Of a DNA stretch of 64,000 bases, positions 17,196-24,834 are shown piece after piece. The position numbers were made by a program, and so were the translations under genes. The first letter of the stretch is position 1. Each line of letters begins with the position of its first letter. Under the pieces are notes generated by a model that was not told the origin of the DNA, made no database searches, and worked only from the letters and a program-made list of their open reading frames with translations. The DNA is taken from positions 2,480,001-2,544,000 of the forward strand of contig NZ_JADZGI010000001.1 of assembly GCF_015865035.1 (NCBI RefSeq). Reading direction: 5' to 3'. This stretch comes from Novosphingobium aureum. Its GTDB lineage: Bacteria > Pseudomonadota > Alphaproteobacteria > Sphingomonadales > Sphingomonadaceae.

Positions 17196-17834
17196 CTAGA
17201 ATGATTGTTCTTTAGCAAATTCCCAGAACCTATGCGCGTTGAACCTCTCAGCGCTCATCGGTTCAGTGCCGTGTTCATGACACCCATTGATCACACCACT
17301 CACATCAGCCTCTTGGTCCGGAGACAGATTTTTCCGATATGCAATGGCACATGTTTGTTCCGGTATGGCCACTTCGTAATCCGCCCCGAGAATTTCGTCG
17401 AACAGGTGTGGAAGTAGGAGCCGCGACGGACCAACGGCATCTTCATGCAGCATGACTTTCAAAAAGGGCACGCCATCCTCGTCCAGCTTTTCTCCAGACG
17501 CCGGGCGATTCTCTGAAATTCTTGCGAGATTTGCGAAGGCAGTCGCTCGCCAATCAATTCCGGCATCCTCCCAGAACTGCGCTTCGTGTTCAGTCACATA
17601 GAAGAAAGTGTTCATTTCTCCACAGGTTGCCCAAGCGGCGCAGAAGGGAAGGTCGCCAATTTGAACGATTGGTCCGGGCCAAGAGCTTGTCAGCAATTCT
17701 AACGGCAGGATGATTGGCACAACATGAGAAAGGTCGCGGTCTGCGGGGGCGACACCACGACCGGCCTCCAAAACCTCCAACGCAGTTTGTCGCTTTGCCT
17801 TTCGACGAAACTTATCGAGAAAACGTGACAGCAT
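17196..17834 (-). CDS. hypothetical protein in a low-GC patch
   Basis: A 212-residue product with a basic N-terminus (MLSRFLDKFRRKAKRQ) and no signal peptide or membrane segment. I do not recognise the family with confidence. The C-terminal segment SRLLLPHLFDEILGADYEVA followed by CAIAYRKNLSPDQE faintly resembles DUF1444/YtpQ-type proteins, but no motif decides it. Base composition is clearly lower in GC than the flanking genes, and codon choice differs (more A/T at third positions), suggesting transfer. It stands alone on the minus strand between thiL and hppA. Confidence 0.6.
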   Translation of the reverse strand: MLSRFLDKFRRKAKRQTALEVLEAGRGVAPADRDLSHVVPIILPLELLTSSWPGPIVQIGDLPFCAAWATCGEMNTFFYVTEHEAQFWEDAGIDWRATAFANLARISENRPASGEKLDEDGVPFLKVMLHEDAVGPSRLLLPHLFDEILGADYEVAIPEQTCAIAYRKNLSPDQEADVSGVINGCHEHGTEPMSAERFNAHRFWEFAKEQSF

Positions 17835-18067
17835 TCGGGCACAATGGCCGCTGTCTATTGCGTCTGCAATCGGTCGTTTGCAGACCGGCAGGCTTTTCGA
17901 GCACGAGGCTCAGCCCAAGCGGAACAGGTGACCGCTTCCGAGTAATGGAATTGAGGTGATCGACGACGACAATGGGCGCATCGCTGCGTTGCGGGGAGGG
18001 TCACGCCCCCCATTGCCGTCACCGTCAAGTGCTGACATATCCTGATCGCTGTTTCGATAGCAGGATC

Positions 18068-18193
18068 ATGATTTTGGACGAGAGCGAGGGTTTTCGGCTC
18101 TGGAAGCGCATCCGATTAATCGGGGTCTTGATTGTGGTGGTCGGGACGTTGGTTAGTTTTCTTGGCCAGACGCTCGGACTTTGGGGCAACTAA
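18068..18193 (+). CDS. possible 41-residue single-pass membrane peptide
   Basis: ATG at 18068 to TAA at 18193. The predicted peptide has a charged N-terminal part with Arg/Lys before one hydrophobic helix of about 20 residues (IGVLIVVVGTLVSFLGQTLG), a positive-inside single-pass layout. AGGA lies only three to four bases before the ATG, a weak ribosome-binding site. The intact stop, basic flank and uninterrupted hydrophobic helix argue for a real small protein, but length alone makes it uncertain. It may belong with the neighbouring transferred patch. Confidence 0.35.
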   Translation: MILDESEGFRLWKRIRLIGVLIVVVGTLVSFLGQTLGLWGN

Positions 18194-18435
18194 GCCCCCT
18201 CAATTGGATCTGCTAGATCGGACACCCAGAGCACCTATCGTAGAGGCCTGCAAAATTTCGTGCCCGGCTATGCGGAATGTCGGCTCACTGGCGCATCAAA
18301 TCGCCCCTGGAGCGACCGACAAGGGCGCAAGCCGGAAAGTCGAATTAACCTCGGCGCAAAATCACCCACCCTCCGCAGGCCCACGGACAAGTCGCTTGCC
18401 AGTCAACCGGCTTCGCGATAGCCCTTTACTCATCG

Positions 18436-18451
18436 AGCGGGAAAACCCGCT
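18436..18451. promoter_or_regulatory. short hairpin in the hppA leader region
   Basis: AGCGGG-AAAA-CCCGCT forms a perfect 6-bp stem with a four-base loop, 38 bp before the hppA start. It could be a leader hairpin or the terminator of whatever is transcribed upstream; it has no T-run. Confidence 0.3.
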
Positions 18452-18489
18452 GAAGTAACGAAAACAAAACATGGGAAGGGGACGTAGTC

Positions 18490-20592
18490 GTGGATACAGT
18501 CACGATCGCGATTGTCCTGGGGCTTCTGGCGGTCATCTATGGCCTACTCACCAGCCGCCAGGTGCTGGGCGCGCCAGCGGGAAATGCGCGCATGCTCGAA
18601 ATTGCAGCCGCCATCCAGGAGGGCGCGCAGGCCTACCTCAAGCGACAGTACACGACCATCGCGGTGGTCGGGATCGTCGTCGCGCTGATCCTGAACCTTA
18701 CGCTGGGCACGGTCTCGGCGGTCGGGTTCATCATCGGTGCCATCCTGTCGGGGCTGGCCGGGTTCATCGGCATGAACATCTCGGTGCGCGCCAACGTGCG
18801 CACTGCTGCCGCCGCGCAGGAGGGGCTGCAGTCCGGCCTCACCCTCGCCTTCCGTTCCGGCGCGATCACCGGGATGCTGGTAGCAGGCCTCGCGCTGCTC
18901 GCGATCGCGGTGTTCTACGGATACCTCACCGGGCTCGCCGGGCATGGCGTGGGCGGTGCGGACCGTACCGTGATCGAGGGCCTGACCGCCCTCGCCTTCG
19001 GTGCCTCGCTGATCTCGATCTTCGCGCGGCTTGGCGGCGGCATCTTCACCAAGGCCGCTGACGTTGGCGCGGACCTCGTCGGCAAAGTCGAGGCGGGCAT
19101 CCCCGAGGACGACCCGCGCAACCCGGCGGTCATTGCCGACAACGTGGGCGACAACGTGGGCGACTGCGCGGGAATGGCCGCCGACCTGTTCGAAACCTAC
19201 GTCGTGACGCTCGGCATCACCATGGTCCTCACCGCCATGCTGGTGAGCGCCACCGATCCGCTGCTGATGCCTCTGATGAGCCTGCCGCTGCTGATCGGCG
19301 GGGTCTGCATCGTCACCTCGATCATCGGCACCTACTGCGTGAGGCTGGGTGCCTCGAACAACATCATGGGCGCGATGTACAAGGGCTTCCTCGTCACCGC
19401 CGTCCTCTCGGTCCCGGCGATCTGGCTGGCGATCGGTCATGCGCTGGGCGACATCAACGCCGAGGTCATGGTCGGCGCGCGCGAGGTCCACGGCTTCGAC
19501 CTGTTCCACTGCGCGCTGCTCGGGCTCGTCGTCACCGGCCTCATCATCTGGATCACCGAGTACTACACCGGGACCGGCTATCGTCCGGTGCGCTCGATCG
19601 CCAAGGCATCGGAGACCGGGCACGGCACCAATGTCATCCAGGGCCTCGCGGTCAGCCTCGAGGCGACCGCGCTGCCGACGCTGGTGATCGTCGCGGGCAT
19701 CGTCATCGCCTTCCAGATCGCAGGCCTGCTCGGCATCGCCTATGCAGCGACCGCGATGCTGGCGCTTGCAGGGATGGTCGTCGCGCTCGATGCCTACGGC
19801 CCCGTCACCGACAATGCCGGGGGCATCGCCGAGATGGCAGGCCTCGACGACACCGTGCGCGAGCGGACCGATGCGCTCGATGCGGTGGGCAACACCACCA
19901 AGGCCGTCACCAAGGGCTACGCCATCGGCTCGGCTGGCCTTGCCGCGCTGGTGCTCTTCGGGGCCTATACCACCGACCTTCGCACGTTCTTCCCGGGGCT
20001 CGACGTCGATTTCAGTCTCGAGAACCCCTACGTCATCGTCGGCCTCCTGCTCGGCGCACTGCTGCCCTATCTCTTCGGGGCCATGGGCATGACTGCGGTC
20101 GGTCGCGCGGCGGGCGACGTGGTGATCGACGTGCGCGACCAGTTCGCGTCCAACAAGGGGATCATGGAGGGCACCTCGAAGCCTGACTATGCCCGGACCG
20201 TCGATCTCGTCACCAAGGCAGCGATCCGCGAGATGATCGTGCCCTCGCTGCTGCCGGTGCTGACCCCGATCGCGGTCTACTTTGCGATCATGCTCGTCGC
20301 CGGGCGCGCCAACGGCTTTGCCGCGCTGGGGGCGCTGCTGCTCGGCGTCATCGTCGGCGGGCTGTTCCTTGCCCTCTCGATGACGTCCGGCGGCGGGGCC
20401 TGGGACAATGCCAAGAAGTTCATCGAGGACGGCAACCACGGCGGCAAGGGCTCGGAGGCGCACAAGGCCGCGGTCACCGGCGACACCGTGGGCGATCCCT
20501 ACAAGGATACCGCGGGCCCCGCGGTGAACCCGATGATCAAGATCACCAATATCGTAGCGCTCCTCCTGCTGGCGGCACTGGCTGCGGGTTAG
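18490..20592 (+). CDS. hppA: membrane-bound proton-pumping pyrophosphatase
   Basis: Couples hydrolysis of pyrophosphate to proton export across the inner membrane. The 700-residue protein has about 16 hydrophobic segments. The pyrophosphate- and Mg-binding signature runs from DVGADLVGKVEAGIPEDDPR into NPAVIADNVGDNVGDCAGM (about 194-232), with a second acidic block DAYGPVTDNAGGIAEMAGL. At the position that separates subclasses the sequence reads GNTTKA (Lys471), which marks the potassium-independent type. The start is a GTG at 18490 with AGGGG about eight bases upstream. A strong hairpin follows the stop. Confidence 0.96.
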   Translation: MDTVTIAIVLGLLAVIYGLLTSRQVLGAPAGNARMLEIAAAIQEGAQAYLKRQYTTIAVVGIVVALILNLTLGTVSAVGFIIGAILSGLAGFIGMNISVRANVRTAAAAQEGLQSGLTLAFRSGAITGMLVAGLALLAIAVFYGYLTGLAGHGVGGADRTVIEGLTALAFGASLISIFARLGGGIFTKAADVGADLVGKVEAGIPEDDPRNPAVIADNVGDNVGDCAGMAADLFETYVVTLGITMVLTAMLVSATDPLLMPLMSLPLLIGGVCIVTSIIGTYCVRLGASNNIMGAMYKGFLVTAVLSVPAIWLAIGHALGDINAEVMVGAREVHGFDLFHCALLGLVVTGLIIWITEYYTGTGYRPVRSIAKASETGHGTNVIQGLAVSLEATALPTLVIVAGIVIAFQIAGLLGIAYAATAMLALAGMVVALDAYGPVTDNAGGIAEMAGLDDTVRERTDALDAVGNTTKAVTKGYAIGSAGLAALVLFGAYTTDLRTFFPGLDVDFSLENPYVIVGLLLGALLPYLFGAMGMTAVGRAAGDVVIDVRDQFASNKGIMEGTSKPDYARTVDLVTKAAIREMIVPSLLPVLTPIAVYFAIMLVAGRANGFAALGALLLGVIVGGLFLALSMTSGGGAWDNAKKFIEDGNHGGKGSEAHKAAVTGDTVGDPYKDTAGPAVNPMIKITNIVALLLLAALAAG

Positions 20593-20622
20593 CCACCGGG
20601 TACCAGTACGGCCAGCAGGAGC

Positions 20623-20655
20623 GGGGCGGCGTACCGGGCAACGGTACGCCGCCCC
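20623..20655 (+). terminator. hppA terminator hairpin
   Basis: GGGGCGGCGTACC (20623-20635) pairs perfectly with GGTACGCCGCCCC (20643-20655) around a 7-nt loop, 31 bp after the hppA stop. The following bases are TCTTCG, only weakly T-rich. Very likely the hppA transcription terminator. Confidence 0.75.
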
Positions 20656-20699
20656 TCTTCGCATGATCAGGTCGCTTCATTAGCGAATTCTTCGGCTGC

Positions 20700-21938
20700 T
20701 TGGGCTATGTCCCGGTCTGCGCAGGGTCGCGCGGGCAGATATCGACGGACGCAGTCACGGTGGCTTTCGAGGATCAGGGAGTTTTGACCACGGCTGCCGT
20801 GTCCTCGGGCTGCGACCACGACACCGCGCCTGCGGGCCGCCCTGCCCTTGCCTGTGTACCCTGGCGCGCGATGGAGGCCGAAGTCGCGGCATGGGACCGT
20901 CTCGCCGTAAGGGCCAGCGAGCCCAATCCCTTCTTCGAGAGCTGGTACCTCTTGCCCTCCCTGCGCCATCTGTCCGCAAGCGAGACCGTCGAGGTCCTGC
21001 ACTTCACCATCGACGGAGAACTGGCCGGACTGCTGCCGATCCGACGCGCCCGTCGCTACTATGGCCGGCCGGTTCCCAACCTCGCCGCATGGCTGCACGC
21101 CAACTGCTTCTGCGGCACGCCGCTCGTCGCAAGCGGAGCCGAACACGCCTTCTGGCGCGCGGTGCTCGACTGGGCGGACGCGCATGCAGGCCTGTCGATC
21201 TTCCTTCACCTGCGCGCGATGATCGAGGGCGGCGCCCTGCACCGCGCGCTCGAGGACGTCGCGCGCCAGCAAGGCCGCCAGCTCGCCACAGTCCACCGCG
21301 AGCAACGCGCCCTGCTCGCCTCGCCTCTGACGGCACAAGCCTATCTCGAAGCCTCACTGTCGACCGGCAAGCGTAAGGAACTGCGCCGCCAGGCACGGCG
21401 GCTGGCCGAACTGGGCGAGGTCCAGCACGAGCGGCTTCTCGGTAGTGAGAACCTCGATGCATGGTGCGGGGAGTTTCTCGCGCTCGAAGGCAGCGGCTGG
21501 AAGGGCAAGGCCGGATCGGCGCTTGCCTGCGATGCACGCACCGCGCAACTGTTCCGCGATGCGCTTGCCGGAGCGGGTGAGCGTGGCAGGCTCGAACGCC
21601 TCGCGCTCCGGCTCGATGGCAGGCCCATCGCCATGCTGGCGAGCTTTCTCGGCGCCCCCGGCGCCTTCTCCTTCAAGACCGCCTTCGACGAGAGCTATGC
21701 CCGCTTCTCTCCCGGCGTCCTGCTGCAACTGGAAAACCTCGCCGTGCTCGACAACCCCGCGATCGCCTGGAGCGACAGCTGCGCCGCCAGCGACCATCCG
21801 ATGATCGATCACCTCTGGCGCGAGCGGCGCGGCATCGTGCGGCTTTCCGTCGCCATCGGCGGTGGCGTGCGCCGCTCCCTCTTTTCCCGCTTCGTCGCGG
21901 CCGAGATCGCCCGCCACCCCGTGGAGAGCCCGCAGTGA
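20700..21938 (+). CDS. GNAT-superfamily acyltransferase (CelD/BioF2-like)
   Basis: Cytoplasmic protein of up to 412 residues with the CelD-type acetyltransferase layout. The N-terminal part includes EVAAWDRLAVRASEPNPFFE. The central block STGKRKELRRQARRLAELGE, a later WKGKAGSAL segment and the FLGAPGAFSFKTAFDESYA strand are typical of the family. The acyl substrate is unknown; relatives act on cell-surface polysaccharide or peptidoglycan precursors. The start is unsure: the ATG at 20700 has no good ribosome-binding site and the GTG at 20760 is a realistic alternative. The stop overlaps the GTG of the next gene, so the pair is coupled. Confidence 0.78.
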   Translation: MGYVPVCAGSRGQISTDAVTVAFEDQGVLTTAAVSSGCDHDTAPAGRPALACVPWRAMEAEVAAWDRLAVRASEPNPFFESWYLLPSLRHLSASETVEVLHFTIDGELAGLLPIRRARRYYGRPVPNLAAWLHANCFCGTPLVASGAEHAFWRAVLDWADAHAGLSIFLHLRAMIEGGALHRALEDVARQQGRQLATVHREQRALLASPLTAQAYLEASLSTGKRKELRRQARRLAELGEVQHERLLGSENLDAWCGEFLALEGSGWKGKAGSALACDARTAQLFRDALAGAGERGRLERLALRLDGRPIAMLASFLGAPGAFSFKTAFDESYARFSPGVLLQLENLAVLDNPAIAWSDSCAASDHPMIDHLWRERRGIVRLSVAIGGGVRRSLFSRFVAAEIARHPVESPQ

Positions 21939-22807
21939 ACAAGCCCCTCGACCATTCGGCAATGTCCGGCGTCTTCCCCGAAGAGACCCGCAAGGCCTTC
22001 GCCGACAGCTATCCCGAAATCCCGCATCGCCTGAACCATGCTCTCGGCCGCCACCCGCTGCTCGAGCTGGAGGCACTGGCGAGCCTCGCGGAAACGCTGC
22101 CGGAGAGCTCCATCGAATATAACGCCAGCGACCAGCCGATCGGTGTCGAAGACAAACCCGAGCCGACCGGCGTGCCCATCGGCGAGACCATCCGCCAGAT
22201 CCAGACTTCCCGCTCGTGGGCGGCACTCAAGAACATCGAACAGCATCCCGCCTATGCGGCCCTTCTCGATGATCTGCTCTGCGAACTACGCCCCGAAATC
22301 GAGGCCAGGACCGGTGCGATGATGAAGCTCCAGGCCTTCGTCTTCGTCACTTCGGCGGGCGGTGTGACCCCCTACCATTTCGACCCCGAGCACAACATCC
22401 TGCTGCAGGTGCGCGGCTCCAAGGTCATGACTCAGTTTCCCGCCGGACAACACCGATACGCCCCCGACGAGGTCCACGAGACCTACCACACCGGCGGCGG
22501 GCGCGAGTTGCGCTGGGACGAAAGCCTGCTCGAGGGCGGCACCCGCTTCGCTCTGTCCGCTGGCGAGGCGGTCTACGTCCCCGTCATGGCGCCGCACTTC
22601 GTCGAGAACGGCCCCGAGCCGTCGGTATCGCTGTCGATCACGTGGCGCTCGGACTGGAGTTTTGCCGAAGCCGATGCGCGTGCCTTCAACGCGGTGCTGC
22701 GCAAGCTTGGCATGAACCCTTCCGCCCCGGCCCGTTGGCCTGCGCGCAACCGGGTGAAAGCCACGGCCTGGAAGGTCCTGCGCAAGCTGCGCGGCCAGAC
22801 GCGCTGA
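21935..22807 (+). CDS. JmjC-type cupin protein, putative 2-oxoglutarate/Fe(II) oxygenase
   Basis: The 290-residue protein has a C-terminal JmjC/cupin-8-like barrel. The first metal motif HFD (His148 and Asp150, in TPYHFDPEHNILLQVRG) and the distal His221 in VMAPHFVENG form a complete HxD...H triad. An oxygenase, perhaps a protein hydroxylase, is the family expectation, but the target is unknown. The start is a GTG overlapping the TGA of the acyltransferase gene (GTGA). The shared transcript suggests the two act on the same molecule. It is convergent with uvrC across 15 bp. Confidence 0.8.
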   Translation: MNKPLDHSAMSGVFPEETRKAFADSYPEIPHRLNHALGRHPLLELEALASLAETLPESSIEYNASDQPIGVEDKPEPTGVPIGETIRQIQTSRSWAALKNIEQHPAYAALLDDLLCELRPEIEARTGAMMKLQAFVFVTSAGGVTPYHFDPEHNILLQVRGSKVMTQFPAGQHRYAPDEVHETYHTGGGRELRWDESLLEGGTRFALSAGEAVYVPVMAPHFVENGPEPSVSLSITWRSDWSFAEADARAFNAVLRKLGMNPSAPARWPARNRVKATAWKVLRKLRGQTR

Positions 22808-22822
22808 CCGACCGTCCCGACG

Positions 22823-24766
22823 TCAACCGCCGGGGTGATAGAAGTCGTAGATCGTCTGCGCCACCGTGGCGCTGACGCCGGGCGCGCGCTGGAGGTCCTC
22901 GAGGCTCGCCGCGCGCACCTTGCCGGCGGTACCGAAATGCAGCAGAAGCGCGCGTTTGCGTGCCGGGCCGATGCCGGGAATCTCGTCGAGCGGGCTGGCC
23001 GTGATCGCGCGGCTGCGCTTGGCGCGGTGCGCGCCGATGACGTAGCGGTGGACCTCGTCGCGCAAACGCTGGAGGTGGAACAGCAGCGGCGAATTGACCG
23101 GCAGCATCTTCTCGCGCCCATCGGGAAAATGGAACACCTCGCGTCCCTCGCGCCCGTGATGCGGGCCCTTGGCGATGGCGATGAGGTTGACGTCCTCGAC
23201 GCCCAGCTCCTCGAGCGCATCCTTGACCGCGCTCATCTGTCCCTTGCCGCCGTCGATCAACACCAGATCGGGCCAGGTCCCGCTCTCGCGGTCGGGGTCC
23301 TCCTCCTGCGCGCGGCCGAAGCGGCGGGTCATGACCTCGCGCATCATCGCGTAGTCGTCGTCGCTCTGCGCCTCGCGGATGTTGAACTTGCGGTACTGGT
23401 TCTTGATGAATCCCTCGGGCCCCGCGACGATCATCGCGCCCAGCGCCTTGGTGCCCGAGATATGGCTGTTGTCGTAGACCTCGATGCGCTGCGGCACGTC
23501 CGCCAATTCGAGAAATTCAGCCATCTCGCGCAGGATTTTCGCCTGCGTGCCGCGTTCCGCCAGACGCCGGTCGAGCGCCTCGACGGCATTGCGCGTCGCC
23601 TGTTCGAGCAGCTTGCGGCGCGAACCGCGCTGCGGCACCGAAATCTCGACCTTGTGGCCGGCAACCTCGCGAAAGGCCTCCGCAAGCAGGTCGCTTTCGG
23701 GAATTTCCCGATCGACTATGATCACCCGGGCGGGCGGTACTTCCTCGTAGAACTGGGTGAGGAAGCTTTGCAGCACGTCCTCGTCGCCCAGCCCCTCGGT
23801 GTGGGTCGGGAAGAAGGCGCGGTGGCCCCAGTTCTGCCCGCCGCGAATGAAGAAGGCCTGGATGCCGATCTGACCGTTGCGGTTGGCCATCGCGAAGATG
23901 TCGGCACTGTCGAGGCCCTCGGCGTTAATCGCCTGGCTGCCCTGGATGAAGGTCGCCGCGCGCAAGCGGTCGCGCAGCATCGCCGCGCGCTCGAAGTCGA
24001 GCGCCTCGGCCGCCTCGGCCATCTGCCCCTCGATCTTGCGCTGCACCGCATTCGACTTGCCGCCAAGGAAGTCCTTGGCCTCGCGCACCAGTTCCGCATA
24101 GCCCGCCTCGTCGATGCGACCCACGCAAGGCGCAGAGCAGCGCTTGATCTGGTAGAGCAGGCAGGGACGATCACGACGCGAGAAGAAGCTGTCGGTGCAC
24201 GAACGCAGCAGGAACAGCTTCTGCAGCGCGTTGATCGTGGTGTTGACCGAACCCGCGCTGGCGAAGGGGCCATAGTAGTTGCCCTTGGCCTTGCGCGCAC
24301 CGCGGTGCTTCATGATCCGCGGGAAATCATGCTCGGCCCGCAGCAGGATGAAGGGGAACGACTTGTCGTCGCGCAAGAGCACGTTGTAGGCCGGACGGAA
24401 ACGCTTGATCAGCTGCGCTTCGAGCAGCAGCGCCTCGGCCTCGGAATTGGTGGTGACGATGGTCATCGAGCGGGTCTGGCTGACCATGCGCTGCAGCCGG
24501 ATCGGCAGCCGCTCCCACTGCGTATAGTTGGCGACGCGGTTCCTCAGCACCCGCGCCTTGCCGACGTAGAGAACCTCGCCGCGCGCGTCCTGCATGCGGT
24601 AGACGCCCGGACGCGTGGGCAGCGTGCGCACCGTGTCGCGGATCACCTCGACGCCCGCCTGCAGGTCGGGCTGGTCCGATCCGCGCACGCTGGAGGTCGC
24701 CCGTTCCTCGTTGAAACGCTCGGTGCGCTGGGGCTGGTCAGGGGTTCCGGCAGGAGTACGCGACAT
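22823..24766 (-). CDS. uvrC: excinuclease ABC subunit C
   Basis: Dual-incision nuclease of nucleotide excision repair. The 647-residue product has the GIY-YIG domain at about 48-130 (LPTRPGVYRMQDARGEVLYV). A UVR/UvrB-binding motif is at about 240-270 (EGQMAEAAEALDFERAAMLR). The RNase-H-like 5' incision domain includes EVYDNSHISGTKALGAMIV and DLVLIDGGKGQMSA, and tandem helix-hairpin-helices lie at the C-terminus (IPGIGPARKRALLLHFG). An N-terminal extension of about 35 residues is polar and probably disordered. Length and motifs are normal. Confidence 0.97.
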   Translation of the reverse strand: MSRTPAGTPDQPQRTERFNEERATSSVRGSDQPDLQAGVEVIRDTVRTLPTRPGVYRMQDARGEVLYVGKARVLRNRVANYTQWERLPIRLQRMVSQTRSMTIVTTNSEAEALLLEAQLIKRFRPAYNVLLRDDKSFPFILLRAEHDFPRIMKHRGARKAKGNYYGPFASAGSVNTTINALQKLFLLRSCTDSFFSRRDRPCLLYQIKRCSAPCVGRIDEAGYAELVREAKDFLGGKSNAVQRKIEGQMAEAAEALDFERAAMLRDRLRAATFIQGSQAINAEGLDSADIFAMANRNGQIGIQAFFIRGGQNWGHRAFFPTHTEGLGDEDVLQSFLTQFYEEVPPARVIIVDREIPESDLLAEAFREVAGHKVEISVPQRGSRRKLLEQATRNAVEALDRRLAERGTQAKILREMAEFLELADVPQRIEVYDNSHISGTKALGAMIVAGPEGFIKNQYRKFNIREAQSDDDYAMMREVMTRRFGRAQEEDPDRESGTWPDLVLIDGGKGQMSAVKDALEELGVEDVNLIAIAKGPHHGREGREVFHFPDGREKMLPVNSPLLFHLQRLRDEVHRYVIGAHRAKRSRAITASPLDEIPGIGPARKRALLLHFGTAGKVRAASLEDLQRAPGVSATVAQTIYDFYHPGG

Positions 24767-24834
24767 GTCCTGTCAGATAGGACCCGCAGGGCAGGTTCTC
24801 CAGCCCCACCTCCGCGGTTTTGCGCAGGTTAGCC

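Larger units (their letters stand above)
17835..18489. other. low-GC intergenic stretch upstream of hppA
   Basis: A 655-bp stretch of atypical composition containing one possible small gene (18068-18193, annotated separately) and otherwise no supported coding sequence. The segment after 18200 has no family match and reads as degenerate spacer. Its right end should contain the hppA promoter and leader. Confidence 0.4.

Noticed and set aside
18544..20664. 706-codon open frame antisense to hppA
   Set aside because: Composition is the shadow of a high-GC gene (His/Arg/Asp-rich, no family), and hppA on the other strand is complete with all motifs.
22835..24832. 665-codon open frame antisense to uvrC
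   Set aside because: Complementary frame of a verified gene with no recognisable domain.
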